DNA of 64,000 nt, from NCBI GenBank assembly GCA_036250195.1, contig JAVHZZ010000009.1, positions 46,849,061 through 46,913,060 on the forward strand, in the 5' to 3' direction. The position numbers and the translations under genes are program-made. Of the stretch, positions 63,029 through 64,000 are shown piece after piece. The notes beneath the pieces are model-generated. The model saw nothing but the letters and a program-made list of their open reading frames with translations. It was not told where the DNA came from and made no database searches. Every line of letters starts with the position of its first letter. Within the stretch, counting starts at the first letter, position 1. The stretch is from Mixophyes australis. Its lineage: Eukaryota > Chordata > Amphibia > Anura > Limnodynastidae.

Positions 63029-64000
63029 ACAATGAACAATGAAACTAACATAAAAAAATAAACATTGATAACATAACACCAATTTTGACTATATATGTCT
63101 GCATGCAGGGGTGGATTGGGAACTTAAAGTGGCCCTGGAAAAAAAAGTCTGAAAATGGCCTCATGTGGGCGGCGCCAAATAAATGGTAGGCGGAGCGCAG
63201 TATGTGTGTGTACCCACTGTGTCTGTCCCTGTATGTGTGTGCATTCACTGTGTCTGTCTGTGCACCCACTGTATGTGCCCAAGTATGTGTGTCCTGTTCT
63301 TGTCGCTTTCCCTACCTGTGGCTGCTGGTGTCTTTAGCTCAGTTGCTGCTTGTCTGGATCCTGGAATGTTGAGAGTCCTATCTGGAAAAAAAATGGGTAC
63401 ATTAAATTAAGAAAAAACTCTGAGCCCCTGCGTTAAATCAATAGCACACACGTTTAATAATTAGGCCTCCCTTCAGCCACATTAAAATAATAGCATTCAC
63501 ATTTGATAGAGATATTTTCCTCCAACCAACCCAAACATTTAAATTAATAGTATTCCCATTTAATAAATAAACCTATTTCCCTACCTCCAAACAGGCCCAG
63601 AAATAAATAGCATTTACGTTTAATAAATGTAACCATTTCCCAAAACCATCCCTGACATTAAATTATTCGTATTCACATTTAATAAATAGCCCTCCTCCCC
63701 AAACTCAACCCCACACTTAATAGTCCCAAACTAGCATTGAATTAAAACTCCTTCCTCCTTATCTTAAAATAAAAGCCCCCCACTATTAAACTAAATTGCC
63801 CCACCATCACCCATTAGTCACCACCTATCTCACACCCCAATTTCATTGCCATAAACCCCCTGCCCCCAACCCCATTACAGTGACATAAGCCCCACTACCC
63901 ACACACACACTATACTGACATAGGCTCCCCTGCCCACACACACTACATTAACACACACTATATTGACATAAAACACCCTCATACTTACCTTATTCTAGTC
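63029..64000. other. Degenerate AT-rich repeats to the right edge, no gene seen
   Basis: A stretch at 63100-63180 (GGGGTGGATTGGGAAC, then GTGGCCCTGG) resembles a dispersed repeat end. From 63420 to about 63720 a 60-65-bp unit with AATAGCATTCACATTTAATA recurs in diverged form. Short ACAC runs follow near 63900. Confidence 0.5.

Overview
This window looks like vertebrate nuclear DNA, most likely amphibian. The evidence is the mix of repeats: an L1/Tx1-like LINE, a Neptune-type Penelope-like element with a GIY-YIG domain, sushi-type and other Ty3/gypsy LTR elements, Tc1-like transposons, BED-finger hAT transposons, an endogenous retrovirus fragment, many microsatellites, and one intron-flanked host exon. 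No bacterial operon, CRISPR array, rRNA or tRNA gene was seen. The only host protein-coding sequence I can support is one exon of an ARL13-like small GTPase gene (5393-5642, minus strand). Everything else with coding character belongs to mobile elements.

Layout. 1-580: L1-like endonuclease, running off the left edge. 1041-4282: retroviral remnants (a possible Env tail and LTR, then an integrase tail, env and a 3' LTR). 5393-5642: ARL13-like exon. 5.7-9.2 kb: microsatellites, a 21-bp minisatellite and unassigned DNA. 9.25-20.08 kb: a nest in which an internally deleted Tc1 element holds a sushi-like gypsy element (9469-19510, TSD ctgtc), which holds a Penelope-like element (10213-15246, TSD tccacttgat) inserted in its chromodomain. 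20.1-33.16 kb: a second nest of three related hAT elements. Copy A is the oldest, on the minus strand. It is split by copy C (21479-32576, plus strand, TSD gtttgcag), which is split by copy B (21976-30116, minus strand, TSD aaaagaat). Copy B has a nearly complete transposase reading frame. 34.34-35.97 kb: a full-length but dead Tc1-like element inside a TA repeat. 37.80-38.01 kb: a MITE.

38.8-61.66 kb is the most striking region. It is a Ty3/gypsy element present as LTR-internal-LTR-internal-LTR-internal-LTR, that is, four near-identical 1.85-1.87-kb LTRs and three internal regions. The whole array is bracketed by one short target duplication (cctc) and sits inside an older fold-back repeat. 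Each internal unit has a primer binding site matching the 3' end of tRNA-Ser, an intact gag, and a textbook -1 frameshift signal (TTTAAAC followed by a 9-bp stem) leading into pol. The integrase frame runs on through the polypurine tract into the LTR, where it encodes an Ala/Pro-rich tail from GCA repeats. All three pol genes carry lesions, partly shared and partly private.

61.66-64 kb: the other half of the fold-back repeat, a 25-bp minisatellite and degenerate AT-rich repeats. Several tracked reading frames begin at non-ATG codons, so their starts are frame openings, not real initiation sites.
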